DNA of 26,212 bases from an uncultured Massilia sp. (GTDB lineage Bacteria; Pseudomonadota; Gammaproteobacteria; Burkholderiales; Burkholderiaceae): assembly GCA_946886065.1 (NCBI GenBank), contig CAMPHU010000046.1, forward strand, positions 1 through 26,212. Direction: 5' to 3'. Positions 1 through 9,035 of this stretch are shown piece after piece (within the stretch, counting starts at the first letter, position 1; each line of letters starts with the position of its first letter). A model generated the notes under the pieces. It saw only the letters and a list, made by a program, of their open reading frames with translations. It was not told the DNA's origin and did not search any database. The translations under genes were made by a program, and so were the position numbers.

Positions 1-3000
1 GATGGCCAAGCAGGGCGTCGAACTGCCGCCGCCCGGCGAGTACGGCGTGGGCATGGTCTTCCTGCCCAAGGAGCACGCTTCGCGCATCGCCTGCGAACAG
101 GAAATCGAGCGCGCCGTGCGCATCGAAGGCCAGGTCGTGCTGGGCTGGCGCAATGTGCCGGTCGACGAGGCCATGCCGATGTCGCCCTTCGTGAAGGCGA
201 AAGAACCGGTCATCCGCCAGATCTTCATCGGCCGCGGCCCGGACATCATGGTCACCGACGCGCTCGAACGTAAGCTCTATGTGATCCGCAAGTCCTCCGG
301 CCACGCGATCCAGGCGCTCAAGCTCCTGCACGGCAAGGAATTCTTCGTGCCCTCGATGTCGGCGCGCACCATCGTCTACAAGGGCCTGCTGTTGGCCGAC
401 CAGGTCGGCGTCTATTACAAGGACCTGCAGGACCCGCGCTGCATCTCGGCCCTGGCCCTGGTGCACCAGCGCTTCTCGACCAACACCTTCCCGGAATGGC
501 CGCTGGCCCACCCCTACCGCCTGATCGCGCACAACGGCGAGATCAACACCGTGAAGGGCAACTTCAACTGGACCCGCGCCCGCGAAGGCATGCTGAAGTC
601 CGCCGTGCTGGGCGAGGATCTGAACAAGCTCTTCCCCCTGATCTATGAAGGCCAGTCCGACACCGCCTGCTTCGACAACGCGCTCGAGCTGCTGGTGATG
701 GCCGGCTATCCGGTCGCCCAGGCGATGATGATGATGATCCCGGAAGCCTGGGAAAACCACACGTCCATGGACGACAACCGCCGCGCCTTCTACGAATACC
801 ACGCCGCGATGATGGAGCCGTGGGACGGCCCGGCCGCCATGGCCTTCACCGACGGCCGCCACATCGGCGGTACCCTGGACCGCAACGGCCTGCGCCCGGC
901 GCGCTACGTGGTCACCGAGGACGACCTGGTGGTCATGGCCTCGGAATCCGGCGTGCTGCCGATCCCCGAGTCGCGCATCGTCAAGAAATGGCGCCTCCAG
1001 CCCGGCAAGATGTTCCTGATCGACCTGGAAGCCGGCCGCATCATCGACGACAAGGAGCTGAAGGACACCTACTCGAACGCCAAGCCGTATAAAGCCTGGA
1101 TCAAGTCGGTGCGCATCAAGCTCAACGAAATCAAGCTGTCCGAATCGCAGCGGGCCCTGCACCGCGCCAAGGACAGCGCCAGGGAAAGTGTCGCCCACGG
1201 CGAGAAACCGGCGATCACCCTGCTGGACCGCCAGCAGGCTTTCGGCTACACCCAGGAAGACCTGAAGTTCCTGATGGCGCCGATGGCCGTGCTGGCCGAG
1301 GAAGCCACCGGCTCGATGGGCAACGACTCGCCGCTGGCCGTCACCTCGAACAAGCTCAAGCCGCTGTATAACTACTTCAAGCAGCTGTTCGCCCAGGTCA
1401 CCAACCCGCCGATCGACCCGATCCGCGAAAGCATGGTGATGTCGCTGGTGTCCTTCATCGGCCCCAAGCCGAACCTGCTGGACACCAACAACGTCAACCC
1501 GCCCATGCGCCTCGAGGTGTCGCAGCCGATCCTGAACTTCGACGACATGGCGCGCCTGCGCCACATCAGCCAGCACACCGGCGGCAAGTTCAAGTCGTAT
1601 GAGCTGAACATCTGCTACCCGACCAGCTGGGGCAAGGAAGGCATCGAAGCCTCGATCGCCTCGCTGTGCGCCGAAGCCGTGGACGCGGTCAAATCGGGAC
1701 ACAACATCCTGATCGTCTCGGACCGCAAGCTGTCGCCGGACATGGTCGCGATCCCCGCGCTGCTGGCGACCTCCAGTATCCACCAGCACCTGGTGGGCCG
1801 CGGCCTGCGCGCCTCGACCGGCCTGGTCGTGGAAACCGGCTCGGCCCGCGAAACCCATCACTTCGCCCTGCTGGCGGGCTACGGCGCGGAAGCCGTGCAC
1901 CCCTACCTGGCGCTGGAAACCCTCGCCGAACTGGCCCACGGCCTGCCGCACGAGATGTCGGCGGACACCGCGATCTACAACTACATCAAGGCGACCGGCA
2001 AGGGCCTGATGAAGGTGATGTCCAAGATGGGCATCTCTACCTACATGTCCTACTGCGGCGCCCAGATCTTCGAAGCCGTGGGCCTGAACAAGTCGCTGGT
2101 CGACAAGTACTTCAAGGGCACCTCGTCGAACGTGGAAGGCATCGGACTGTTCGAAGTGGCGGAAGAAGCGCTGCGCCTGCACACCCTCGCCTTCGGCAAC
2201 GACCCGGTGCTGGCCAATGCGCTCGACGTGGGCGGCGAGTACGCCTACCGCGTGCGCGGCGAGGATCACCTGTGGACCCCGGACGCGATCGCCAAGCTGC
2301 AGCACTCGACCCGCGCCAACAACTTCAGCACCTATAAAGAATACGCCCAGCTGATCAACGACCAGACCCGCCGCCACCTGACCCTGCGCGGCCTGTTCGA
2401 GTTCAAGATCGACCCGAGCAAGGCGATCCCGCTGGACGAGGTCGAGCCGGCCAAGGACATCGTCAAACGTTTCGCCACCGGCGCCATGTCGCTGGGCTCG
2501 ATCTCGACCGAAGCCCACGCCACCCTGGCGATCGCGATGAACCGCATCGGCGGCAAGAGCAACACCGGCGAAGGCGGCGAAGACCCGGCGCGCTACGTGA
2601 ACGAATTCAAGGGCATCAAGATCAGCAAGGGCGAGACCCTGGCATCGATCCTGGGCAGCGAACGCGTGGTGGCCGACATTCCGCTGGAAGAGGGCGACTC
2701 GCTGCGCTCCAAGATCAAGCAGGTGGCCTCCGGCCGCTTCGGCGTCACCGCCGAGTACCTGAACTCGGCCGACCAGATCCAGATCAAGATGGCGCAAGGC
2801 GCGAAGCCGGGCGAAGGCGGCCAGCTGCCGGGCCACAAAGTGTCCGAGTACATCGCCAGCCTGCGCTTCTCGGTGCCGGGCGTGGGCCTGATCTCGCCGC
2901 CGCCGCACCACGACATTTATTCGATCGAAGACCTGGCGCAGCTGATCCACGACCTGAAGAACGCCAATCCGCGCGCGTCCATCTCGGTCAAGCTGGTGTC

Positions 3001-4516
3001 GGAAGTCGGCATCGGCACCGTGGCGGCCGGCGTCTCGAAGGCCAAGGCCGACCACCTGGTGGTGGCGGGCCATGACGGCGGCACCGGCGCTTCGCCGCTG
3101 TCCTCGGTCAAGCACGCCGGCACCCCGTGGGAGCTGGGCCTGGCGGAAACGCAGCAGACCCTGGTGCTGAACGGCCTGCGCAGCCGCATCCGCGTGCAAG
3201 CGGATGGACAGATGCGCACCGGCCGCGACGTCGTGATTGCCGCCATGCTGGGCGCCGACGAAGTCGGTTTCGCCACCGCGCCGCTGGTGGTCGAAGGCTG
3301 CATCATGATGCGCAAATGCCACCTGAATACCTGCCCGGTGGGCGTGGCGACGCAAGACCCGGTCCTGCGCGCCAAGTTCCAGGGCAAGCCGGAACACGTG
3401 GTGAACTACTTCTTCTTCGTCGCCGAAGAAGCGCGCCAGCTGATGGCGCAGCTGGGCATCCGTACCTACGATGAACTGATCGGCCGCGCCGACCTGCTCG
3501 ATAAATCCAAGGCCATCGGCCACTGGAAGGCGCAGGGCCTGGACTTCTCGAACATCTTCTACCAGCCGAAGACCGATTCGCGCACCCAGCTCTTCCACAC
3601 CGGCGAGCAGGACCACGGCCTGGACAAGGCCCTGGACCACAAGCTGATCGCCCAGGCCAAGGCCGCGCTGGAAAAGGGCGAGCGCGTCTCCTTCATTTCG
3701 CCGGTGAAGAACGTCAACCGCACCGTGGGCGCGATGCTGTCGGGCGAAGTGGCCAAGCGCTACGGCCATGCCGGCCTGCCGGACGACACCATCCACATCC
3801 AGCTGCAGGGCACCGCCGGCCAGTCCGCCGCGGCCTTCCTGGCGGCCGGCATCACGATGGACCTGGTCGGCGAAGGCAACGACTACGTGGGCAAGGGCCT
3901 GTCGGGCGGCCGCATCATCGTGCGTCCGAACACCGAGTTCCGCGGCTGGGCGGTGGACAACATCATCGTCGGCAACACCGTGCTGTACGGCGCGATCGCC
4001 GGTGAAGCCTTCTTCAACGGCGTGGCGGGCGAACGTTTCGCGGTCCGCAACTCGGGCGCCACCGCGGTGGTGGAAGGCTGCGGCGACCACGGTTGCGAAT
4101 ACATGACCGGCGGTACCGTCGTGGTGCTGGGCGAGACCGGCCGCAACTTCGCGGCGGGCATGTCGGGCGGCGTGGCCTATGTGTACGACCCGAAGGGCGA
4201 GTTCGAGGGCAAGTGCAATACCGCGATGGTGAACCTGGAATCGGTGCTGCCGACCAAGCAGCAAGGCGACAAGGCAGGCTGGCACAGCCAGACCCGCGAC
4301 GGCGAGCGCGAATCGGACGAAACCATCCTGCGCCGCCTGATCGAACGCCACTTCAAGCACACGGGTTCCACCCGCGCGCGCAACCTGCTCGACGACTGGG
4401 CCAACAGCCGCACCAAGTTCGTCAAGGTCTTCCCGACCGACTACAAGCGGGCACTCGAGGAGATGCACAACTCGAGCATGGAAGAGGCGAACGACAAGAT
4501 CGAGATGGCTGCTTAA
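1..4516 (+). CDS. gltB: Glutamate synthase (NADPH) large subunit, 5' end cut by window edge
   Basis: GltB makes glutamate from glutamine and 2-oxoglutarate in the cytoplasm, using electrons from the GltD subunit. The reading frame is open from base 2 and gives 1504 residues. The family is usually about 1,550-1,590 residues, so roughly 70 N-terminal residues, including the catalytic N-terminal Cys of the glutaminase domain, lie upstream of the window. Visible in order are the rest of the class II amidotransferase domain ([26 protein letters not shown]), the central domain, the FMN-binding synthase domain, and the GXGXG domain near the C-terminus ([14 protein letters not shown]). The 3Fe-4S cysteines C-x5-C-x4-C fall at residues 1100, 1106 and 1111, counted from base 2. 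There is no frameshift. An 88-bp palindromic repeat separates it from gltD. Confidence 0.97.
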   Translation, partial: MAKQGVELPPPGEYGVGMVFLPKEHASRIACEQEIERAVRIEGQVVLGWRNVPVDEAMPMSPFVKAKEPVIRQIFIGRGPDIMVTDALERKLYVIRKSSGHAIQALKLLHGKEFFVPSMSARTIVYKGLLLADQVGVYYKDLQDPRCISALALVHQRFSTNTFPEWPLAHPYRLIAHNGEINTVKGNFNWTRAREGMLKSAVLGEDLNKLFPLIYEGQSDTACFDNALELLVMAGYPVAQAMMMMIPEAWENHTSMDDNRRAFYEYHAAMMEPWDGPAAMAFTDGRHIGGTLDRNGLRPARYVVTEDDLVVMASESGVLPIPESRIVKKWRLQPGKMFLIDLEAGRIIDDKELKDTYSNAKPYKAWIKSVRIKLNEIKLSESQRALHRAKDSARESVAHGEKPAITLLDRQQAFGYTQEDLKFLMAPMAVLAEEATGSMGNDSPLAVTSNKLKPLYNYFKQLFAQVTNPPIDPIRESMVMSLVSFIGPKPNLLDTNNVNPPMRLEVSQPILNFDDMARLRHISQHTGGKFKSYELNICYPTSWGKEGIEASIASLCAEAVDAVKSGHNILIVSDRKLSPDMVAIPALLATSSIHQHLVGRGLRASTGLVVETGSARETHHFALLAGYGAEAVHPYLALETLAELAHGLPHEMSADTAIYNYIKATGKGLMKVMSKMGISTYMSYCGAQIFEAVGLNKSLVDKYFKGTSSNVEGIGLFEVAEEALRLHTLAFGNDPVLANALDVGGEYAYRVRGEDHLWTPDAIAKLQHSTRANNFSTYKEYAQLINDQTRRHLTLRGLFEFKIDPSKAIPLDEVEPAKDIVKRFATGAMSLGSISTEAHATLAIAMNRIGGKSNTGEGGEDPARYVNEFKGIKISKGETLASILGSERVVADIPLEEGDSLRSKIKQVASGRFGVTAEYLNSADQIQIKMAQGAKPGEGGQLPGHKVSEYIASLRFSVPGVGLISPPPHHDIYSIEDLAQLIHDLKNANPRASISVKLVSEVGIGTVAAGVSKAKADHLVVAGHDGGTGASPLSSVKHAGTPWELGLAETQQTLVLNGLRSRIRVQADGQMRTGRDVVIAAMLGADEVGFATAPLVVEGCIMMRKCHLNTCPVGVATQDPVLRAKFQGKPEHVVNYFFFVAEEARQLMAQLGIRTYDELIGRADLLDKSKAIGHWKAQGLDFSNIFYQPKTDSRTQLFHTGEQDHGLDKALDHKLIAQAKAALEKGERVSFISPVKNVNRTVGAMLSGEVAKRYGHAGLPDDTIHIQLQGTAGQSAAAFLAAGITMDLVGEGNDYVGKGLSGGRIIVRPNTEFRGWAVDNIIVGNTVLYGAIAGEAFFNGVAGERFAVRNSGATAVVEGCGDHGCEYMTGGTVVVLGETGRNFAAGMSGGVAYVYDPKGEFEGKCNTAMVNLESVLPTKQQGDKAGWHSQTRDGERESDETILRRLIERHFKHTGSTRARNLLDDWANSRTKFVKVFPTDYKRALEEMHNSSMEEANDKIEMAA

Positions 4517-4533
4517 CCAACACACTTAAACAA

Positions 4534-4621
4534 CGTCATCCCCGCGCAGGCGGGGACCCAAGTTTTGTGTGAGCTGACGATACGCGAACAAACTTAGGTC
4601 CCCGCCTCCGCGGGGATGACG
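4534..4621 (-). repeat. 88-bp palindromic repeat, copy 1 (gltB-gltD gap)
   Basis: The outer arms, starting CGTCATCCCCGCG and ending CGCGGGGATGACG, are near-perfect inverted repeats of about 32 bp around a short inner segment. The reverse complement aligns along its full length with copy 2 (22263-22350), including the inner segment AAGTTTGTTCGCGTATCG, so this copy is inserted in the opposite orientation to copies 2 and 3. It starts 17 bp after the gltB stop. No transposase is visible. In the gltBD transcript it would fold into a long hairpin. Confidence 0.85.
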
Positions 4622-4666
4622 AGTGGTGTTGGTTGACGCCACAGCTGAATATAGAGGAAAACAAAC

Positions 4667-6130
4667 GTGGGCAAAATTACCGGCTTCATGGAATTCGCAC
4701 GGCAGGAAGAGGGTCACCTCGAGCCGACCGATCGCGTCAAGAACTACAAGGAATTCGTCGTCACCCTGACCGACGGCCAGGCCAAGGTGCAGGGCGCGCG
4801 CTGCATGGATTGCGGCATCCCCTTCTGCAACACGGGCTGCCCGGTCAACAACATGATCCCGGACTGGAACGACCTGGTCTACCACGGCAACTACCGTGCG
4901 GCCGTGGAGAACCTCCACTCGACCAACAACTTCCCCGAAGTGACCGGCCGCATCTGCCCGGCGCCTTGCGAAGCCGCCTGCACCTTGGGCATCAACAATG
5001 AGCCGGTCGGCATCAAGTCGATCGAACGCAAGATCGCCGACAGCGGCTGGGAACACGGCTGGATCGTGCCGCAGCCCCCGGCAATCAAGACCGGCAAGAA
5101 GGTCGCCGTGGTCGGCTCCGGCCCCGCCGGCCTGGCCGCCGCCCAGCAGCTGGCGCGCGTCGGCCATGACGTCACGGTGTTCGAAAAGAGCGACCGCCTG
5201 GGCGGCCTGCTGCGCTACGGTATCCCCGACTTCAAGATGGAGAAGGACCTGATCGACCGCAGGATCGAGCAGATGCAGGCCGAGGGCGTGACCTTCCGCA
5301 CCAGCGTCCTGATCGGCAAGGACTTCCCGGCCACCGTCAGCAACATGGCGCGCGACACCATCTTCCCGGAAGACCTGGAGAAGGACTTCGACGCCGTCGT
5401 CCTGGCCGGCGGCGCGGAACAGCCGCGCGACCTGCCGGTCCCGGGCCGCCAGCTCAAGGGCGTGCACTTCGCGATGGAATTCCTGCCGCAGCAGAACCGC
5501 GTCAACGCCGGCGACAAGCTGAAGGACCAGATCAAGGCCACCGGCAAGCACGTGATCGTGATCGGCGGCGGCGACACCGGTTCGGACTGCGTCGGCACCT
5601 CCAACCGTCACGGCGCGGCCTCGGTCACCCAGTTCGAGCTGATGCCCATGCCGCCCGAGCAGGAGAACAAGCCGCTGGTCTGGCCCTACTGGCCGACCCG
5701 CCTGCGCACCTCGTCCTCGCACGAGGAAGGCTGCCAGCGCGACTGGGCGGTGGCCACCAAGCGCCTGGAAGGCAAGGGCGGCAAGGTCGAGAAGCTGATC
5801 GCCTGCCGCGTCGAGTGGAAGGACGGGAAGATGGTCGAAGTGCCGGACTCGGAATTCGAGATGAAGGCCGACCTGGTGTTCCTGGCCATGGGCTTCGTCT
5901 CGCCGGTGCAGCAGGTGCTGGACGCCTTCGGCGTGCAGAAGGACGCCCGCGGCAATGCCCGCGCCACCACCGATGGCGAAGGCTGCTACCAGACCTCGTC
6001 GCCGAAGATCTTCGCCGCGGGCGACATGCGCCGCGGCCAGTCCCTGGTGGTGTGGGCGATCCGCGAAGGCCGCCAGTGCGCGCGCGCCGTCGACGAATTC
6101 CTGATGGGCAGTTCGGTCCTGCCGCGCTGA
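4667..6130 (+). CDS. gltD: Glutamate synthase (NADPH) small subunit
   Basis: GltD is the FAD and NADPH subunit that passes electrons to GltB. It has 487 residues, the usual length. I chose the GTG start because AGAGGAAA lies 7 nt upstream and the product begins [10 protein letters not shown], a typical GltD N-terminus. Cysteines at 46, 49, 54 and 58 and at 97, 101 and 105 fit the two 4Fe-4S clusters of this family. The FAD-binding loop VGSGPAG is at 149-155 and the NADPH-side loop GGGDTGSDC at 300-308. It follows gltB in the same direction, 150 nt after the gltB stop, with a palindromic repeat in the gap that may tune relative expression. A strong terminator follows 24 nt after the stop. Confidence 0.97.
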   Translation: MGKITGFMEFARQEEGHLEPTDRVKNYKEFVVTLTDGQAKVQGARCMDCGIPFCNTGCPVNNMIPDWNDLVYHGNYRAAVENLHSTNNFPEVTGRICPAPCEAACTLGINNEPVGIKSIERKIADSGWEHGWIVPQPPAIKTGKKVAVVGSGPAGLAAAQQLARVGHDVTVFEKSDRLGGLLRYGIPDFKMEKDLIDRRIEQMQAEGVTFRTSVLIGKDFPATVSNMARDTIFPEDLEKDFDAVVLAGGAEQPRDLPVPGRQLKGVHFAMEFLPQQNRVNAGDKLKDQIKATGKHVIVIGGGDTGSDCVGTSNRHGAASVTQFELMPMPPEQENKPLVWPYWPTRLRTSSSHEEGCQRDWAVATKRLEGKGGKVEKLIACRVEWKDGKMVEVPDSEFEMKADLVFLAMGFVSPVQQVLDAFGVQKDARGNARATTDGEGCYQTSSPKIFAAGDMRRGQSLVVWAIREGRQCARAVDEFLMGSSVLPR

Positions 6131-6154
6131 TCACCGGTTTGCGGTTTTCCGTTT

Positions 6155-6180
6155 GGGCGGCCTAATGGCCGCCCTTTTTT
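6155..6180 (+). terminator. Intrinsic terminator after gltBD
   Basis: A perfect 8-bp GC-rich stem (GGGCGGCC/GGCCGCCC) with a TAAT loop is followed directly by six T residues. It ends the gltBD transcript and also blocks read-through into the convergent PAAR gene. Confidence 0.93.
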
Positions 6181-6294
6181 CGGGGTACACAAGCCGTGGG
6201 ACAGGGCCCGGTTCATAACATCGAGGCTCAGTCTGCGTCAGTAATAATTGCGCCATCTGATGAACGTACCGGCGCTATGACGGGCGCAAGGCTT

Positions 6295-6573
6295 TCAACC
6301 TACGGTCGCAGGCAAGCTGCCGATCAGCTTGCACCCACACTCCGTCGTGCATCCCTCGATCGCCACAGGCACGCCGTCGACTGTCAATGTGCCATGGGCG
6401 GTAACGATCTTGTTGACGCCATGCGGCTTGCCACCAGGGTAGGACTGCGGACAGTCGACTTTGTCTCCGAGCCGTGCAATCGCTCGGCCGCGAATATCGT
6501 GTGTGGGAGAACCGCTGATAACGGTGCCGCCATGATCGGTCTTATCGCCGACCGTGATAATCGTTTTTGGCAT
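6295..6573 (-). CDS. PAAR-domain protein (type VI secretion spike tip)
   Basis: This 92-residue protein is almost wholly a PAAR domain. It opens with a VGDKTDHGG-type segment, has GSPTHDIRGRAIARLGD and VDCP in the middle, and ends with TVDGVPVAIEG and CGCKLIGS, the repeated P-x-x-x-H/GD/TECGC pattern of short stand-alone PAAR proteins. Such proteins cap the VgrG trimer and can carry effectors in type VI secretion. There is no C-terminal toxin extension. The gene starts 24 nt after the stop of the VgrG-Sel1 chimera and is convergent with gltD. Only a weak GAAG ribosome site precedes the ATG. No T6SS sheath, baseplate or ATPase gene is in the window, so the apparatus must be elsewhere if the protein is used. 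Confidence 0.85.
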   Translation of the reverse strand: MPKTIITVGDKTDHGGTVISGSPTHDIRGRAIARLGDKVDCPQSYPGGKPHGVNKIVTAHGTLTVDGVPVAIEGCTTECGCKLIGSLPATVG

Positions 6574-6597
6574 GTCGCTTCTAACAATCTGAACAAT

Positions 6598-8421
6598 TCA
6601 ATAGGTTGGCAGTGCGTCCGTTTCTGGCGCGACCGCGTCCTGTATTCCGTTCCACGGTGGGAGTTCGGCGGGAGGAAGAGGGAGTACCTTGTCGAGCAGC
6701 TTCAGTCTCAAATCAGGGTTGAGTTCCAGTGCTTCTGAAATCTTGTCGTAGCGATTTTCACGCTCGGCATCAGGCCCCAGTTCCAATTCGCGGAGCTTGC
6801 TAATGTGTTTCGGAGGCACTTGGCTCCAATATTGATCCCTAAAAAACAGCATCAACGAAACTGCCGCCTCCTTGTCTCCAAAGCGGATACCATCTTGATA
6901 ATACTTGAGCGCCTCGGCAAACTGGCCGCGTACCTCTGCGATAGTACCTAACAAGTTAGCGGCCGGACCATGTTCCTGTTGATAAGCACACATCCTTAGG
7001 GCAAGGGCATCATCATGCCTCTTGGCGTTTTCGTAGGCCTCTGCTAGCGCCATTTGTGCGTCTGGACTGCCCAGCTCAGCTGCCCTGCGGTAGTAGGCCC
7101 ATGAGATCACTTCGTCCATGGCGGCGCCACCATAGCCGTACTGGTATGCGACTCCAAGATCGTAGTAGCCCCATGCTTGGCCGGCAACGACCGCCTGACG
7201 GATAATCCGTACCCCTTTCTCGGGCTCAGAGTCGAGCACCTTATTTGTGTCGAGCGGGCCTAACCCTTCAAGGTAAAAGTGCGCTAGCAGCGCCCGCGCA
7301 CCCCAATCGCCTTTCTCTGCCGCTAGCGTGACGTCGGCTAGGATGCTTTGCAGTTCCTCACGCGTAAATTCGAACTCTTTCTTGCTGCGCCAGAAGTTGC
7401 GGGCCTTTATGTAGAGGCGGTAGGCCTCAGGATCACGCTGGTGTGGCATATGATCCTTCCAACGTCCACACACCGGTCGAGGATCGGTGACCTTGAATTC
7501 GTAAAGACCGGGTGGCATGGTATGCATGGCAACGTACTCCAAGTGAGCGCGGTATTTAAGACCGCCAAATGCAAACGTTCCGGCGAGTGCGGCAAAGGAT
7601 AGCCAACGAATCGCTGCCGGCACATTGTCTTGAATATTCAAGGTGGGAACGCTGACGCTGGACGGAGTGGGATCCTTGAAATTGAAGGCATTCAGGACAA
7701 GGCTTGAGGGGATGGCTTGACGCTCCGGCGACCAGCGGTCGATGGCATCCTCTTCCAGCGCGCTGCCTTCACCATGGAAGCGGACTTCCACGGCACCGTC
7801 GATTGCGGGCGCTTGCGTCGAATTGCTGCCAATGACGAGCTTGTGGCCGCTGGCGTCATGCTCGTACCAGTAGTACCAGCCTGAGGCTTCCCAACGCCGG
7901 CTCAGGTAGTTGAAATCGGTCTCGTCGAACTGGCAGGCGTCTGTCATGACGGGATCGTCCCCGGTCACGCGCCAATCCCATTGGGCCCGCGCGCCGTAGT
8001 CCCGGAATATCTCTTCCGTCTGGTCCCGCAGGCTTTTCCCATGGAACAGGTAGTTATCCTTGCGCAGGCCAAGGAATTTCAGCCAGGGACCGAGCCTTGC
8101 TTCGTAAAAGGTGATGCCACCATCGGAATGGATGCGGCGGAAGCTGAACACGTAGCCGGAGAAGTAGCGCAAGCTGCCATCCCTGCGTACCAGTTCGATA
8201 TTGAGCAGCTTGCCTTGCATCTCCTTGAGGGCAAGGTCGGAGGCGTCGCACAGCAACTCGACCGTGAACTCGAAATCCCTCGACAGGCTTTCCGTTGCGT
8301 CGATCTTGTTGACAAGGAGTTGGGCGCCCGGGGCGTCATCCTTGGGGAAAGACAGGCGAAGGATACGGTCGTGCTGCCTGTCATGAAGCAAATCGTGAAT
8401 GGACCGACGTAAGTGACTCAT
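6598..8421 (-). CDS. Chimera: VgrG N-terminal domain fused in frame to membrane-anchored Sel1-repeat protein
   Basis: A 607-residue product with two unrelated halves. Residues 1 to about 262 match the N-terminal (gp27-like) part of VgrG spike proteins, for example RILRLSFPKDDAP, SRDFEFTVELL, GYVFSFRRIHSDGG and FNYLSRRWEASGWYYWYEH. The rest of VgrG (OB fold, beta-helix, C-terminus) is absent; whole VgrG proteins are usually 700-900 residues. From about 265 there is one hydrophobic segment (269-288), then Sel1-like repeats (about 368-465 and beyond) and a proline-rich end PLPPAELPPWNG. The second half resembles the DUF6396/Sel1 proteins found near T6SS effectors, often thought to be immunity proteins; that match is from memory. 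The ATG at 8421 has AGGA 6 nt upstream; the frame is open to 8553 but no better start is seen. G+C is lower than in neighbouring genes. Whether this is functional or a deletion relic is unknown. Confidence 0.75.
   Translation of the reverse strand: MSHLRRSIHDLLHDRQHDRILRLSFPKDDAPGAQLLVNKIDATESLSRDFEFTVELLCDASDLALKEMQGKLLNIELVRRDGSLRYFSGYVFSFRRIHSDGGITFYEARLGPWLKFLGLRKDNYLFHGKSLRDQTEEIFRDYGARAQWDWRVTGDDPVMTDACQFDETDFNYLSRRWEASGWYYWYEHDASGHKLVIGSNSTQAPAIDGAVEVRFHGEGSALEEDAIDRWSPERQAIPSSLVLNAFNFKDPTPSSVSVPTLNIQDNVPAAIRWLSFAALAGTFAFGGLKYRAHLEYVAMHTMPPGLYEFKVTDPRPVCGRWKDHMPHQRDPEAYRLYIKARNFWRSKKEFEFTREELQSILADVTLAAEKGDWGARALLAHFYLEGLGPLDTNKVLDSEPEKGVRIIRQAVVAGQAWGYYDLGVAYQYGYGGAAMDEVISWAYYRRAAELGSPDAQMALAEAYENAKRHDDALALRMCAYQQEHGPAANLLGTIAEVRGQFAEALKYYQDGIRFGDKEAAVSLMLFFRDQYWSQVPPKHISKLRELELGPDAERENRYDKISEALELNPDLRLKLLDKVLPLPPAELPPWNGIQDAVAPETDALPTY
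7630..7641. repeat. Perfect 12-bp palindrome at the chimera junction
   Basis: TTGAATATTCAA is a perfect palindrome. On the minus strand it encodes LNIQ at residues 261-264 of the chimera, where VgrG similarity ends and the Sel1-protein half begins. The TTG could also be a relic start codon of the Sel1 gene, but no ribosome site precedes it. Confidence 0.6.
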
Positions 8422-8738
8422 GCGCGGTCCTGGACGTGCTCGATGTAGAGGTAGGGGATGGTCAGGGCAGCGACAGGATGTGTAACACGATTGAAGCTGG
8501 ATTGCCTTGTCATATTCCTCACCTAGAAACGACGTTGCTCGTTGAACGAGCAAACAGCATTATCCAAGTTGACATCGAGGAACTTGACCAACCGCAAGCT
8601 GAAAAACGCAGTTGATCGCAGCAAATGTTGAGAGCGGACTTCGGCGACGGAAAGCAACTCGGCCCTGCTAACGCAGGCTCACCTCTTCGGGTGACACCCG
8701 CCGGGCTGCCATATTCTTTCAAAGCAATTAACAAGCAT

Positions 8739-8753
8739 TGCTGCATTGCAGCA
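8739..8753. repeat. Hyphenated palindrome TGCTGCA-T-TGCAGCA
   Basis: Two perfect 7-bp arms surround one T. The symmetry would suit a dimeric DNA-binding protein between the diverging operons, but nothing identifies one. Confidence 0.45.
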
Positions 8754-8830
8754 TCTCCAGCTGTGAAATAAGCGTCTTCACTCCCTTTTTAGGTAACTTC
8801 CCCCACCCAGGTGGTGGGTTGCCTCTGAGC

Positions 8831-8854
8831 ATTTGTTGATATAATTCAACAAAT
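8831..8854. repeat. Perfect 9-bp inverted repeat around TATAAT
   Basis: ATTTGTTGA, then TATAAT, then TCAACAAAT. The two arms are exact complements and the central hexamer equals a consensus -10 box. It could be an operator over a promoter or a simple AT-rich cruciform; no gene starts close enough to decide. Confidence 0.55.
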
Positions 8855-8888
8855 TACGATTGTGTGAGACATACATATCTCTTCAAAA

Positions 8889-8933
8889 ACAACTACTTAC
8901 GAGCATAAAATTAGTGACTCGTGAGTTAGTTGT
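8889..8933. repeat. Long imperfect inverted repeat (about 15-bp arms)
   Basis: ACAACTACTTACGAG at 8889-8903 pairs with CTCGTGAGTTAGTTGT at 8918-8933, with one wobble pair and one bulged base; the loop is 14 nt. No T-run follows, so it is not a standard terminator. It may be a regulatory RNA structure or the remnant of a mobile element end. Confidence 0.5.
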
Positions 8934-9035
8934 GTTGTAATCGCACGTCGATCCAGCCTCCAAAACGGAGGGGCCGCCAGCAAGCCTTGCCCTTTCTGCA
9001 CTACAATACCGAATTCCCCAAATATTAATTACGCT

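Larger units (their letters stand above)
8422..9035. other. Gene-free, structured region between the T6SS island and mlaF
   Basis: 614 bp with no credible gene. The half nearer mlaF is distinctly AT-rich compared with the rest of the window. It contains several inverted repeats (listed separately at 8739, 8831 and 8889), a short hairpin TCACC/GGTGA near 8680-8695, and a CCCACC/GGTGGG hairpin near 8800-8817. The leftward vgrG-like gene and the rightward mla operon diverge here, so it should hold both promoters. The only promoter-like element I can point to is TACAAT at 9002-9007 upstream of mlaF, without a good -35 box. Confidence 0.6.

Noticed and set aside
4534..4621. Palindromic repeats as a CRISPR array or as ordinary terminators
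   Set aside because: The three copies are dispersed singly with no spacers, and none is followed directly by a T-tract; a repeat element family fits better.
4526..5722. 398-codon minus-strand frame over gltD
   Set aside because: Antisense shadow of gltD; its end also runs through the palindromic repeat, and the product has no recognisable motif.
6196..6738. 180-codon plus-strand frame over the PAAR gene
   Set aside because: The opposite strand encodes a clear PAAR domain; the plus-strand translation shows nothing and has no ribosome site.
8422..8553. 44-residue N-terminal extension of the VgrG-Sel1 chimera
   Set aside because: The extension is Cys/Pro/Arg-rich and unlike VgrG; the ATG at 8421 has AGGA at a good distance and gives the usual VgrG N-terminus.
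8519..8746. 75-codon minus-strand frame upstream of the vgrG-like gene
   Set aside because: No ribosome site, no domain, and it overlaps the open upstream extension of the chimera; more likely non-coding.
8987..9007. TTGCCC and TACAAT as the mlaF promoter
   Set aside because: Only 9 bp separate the two boxes; TACAAT alone may be a -10 element, so it is mentioned only in the intergenic entry.
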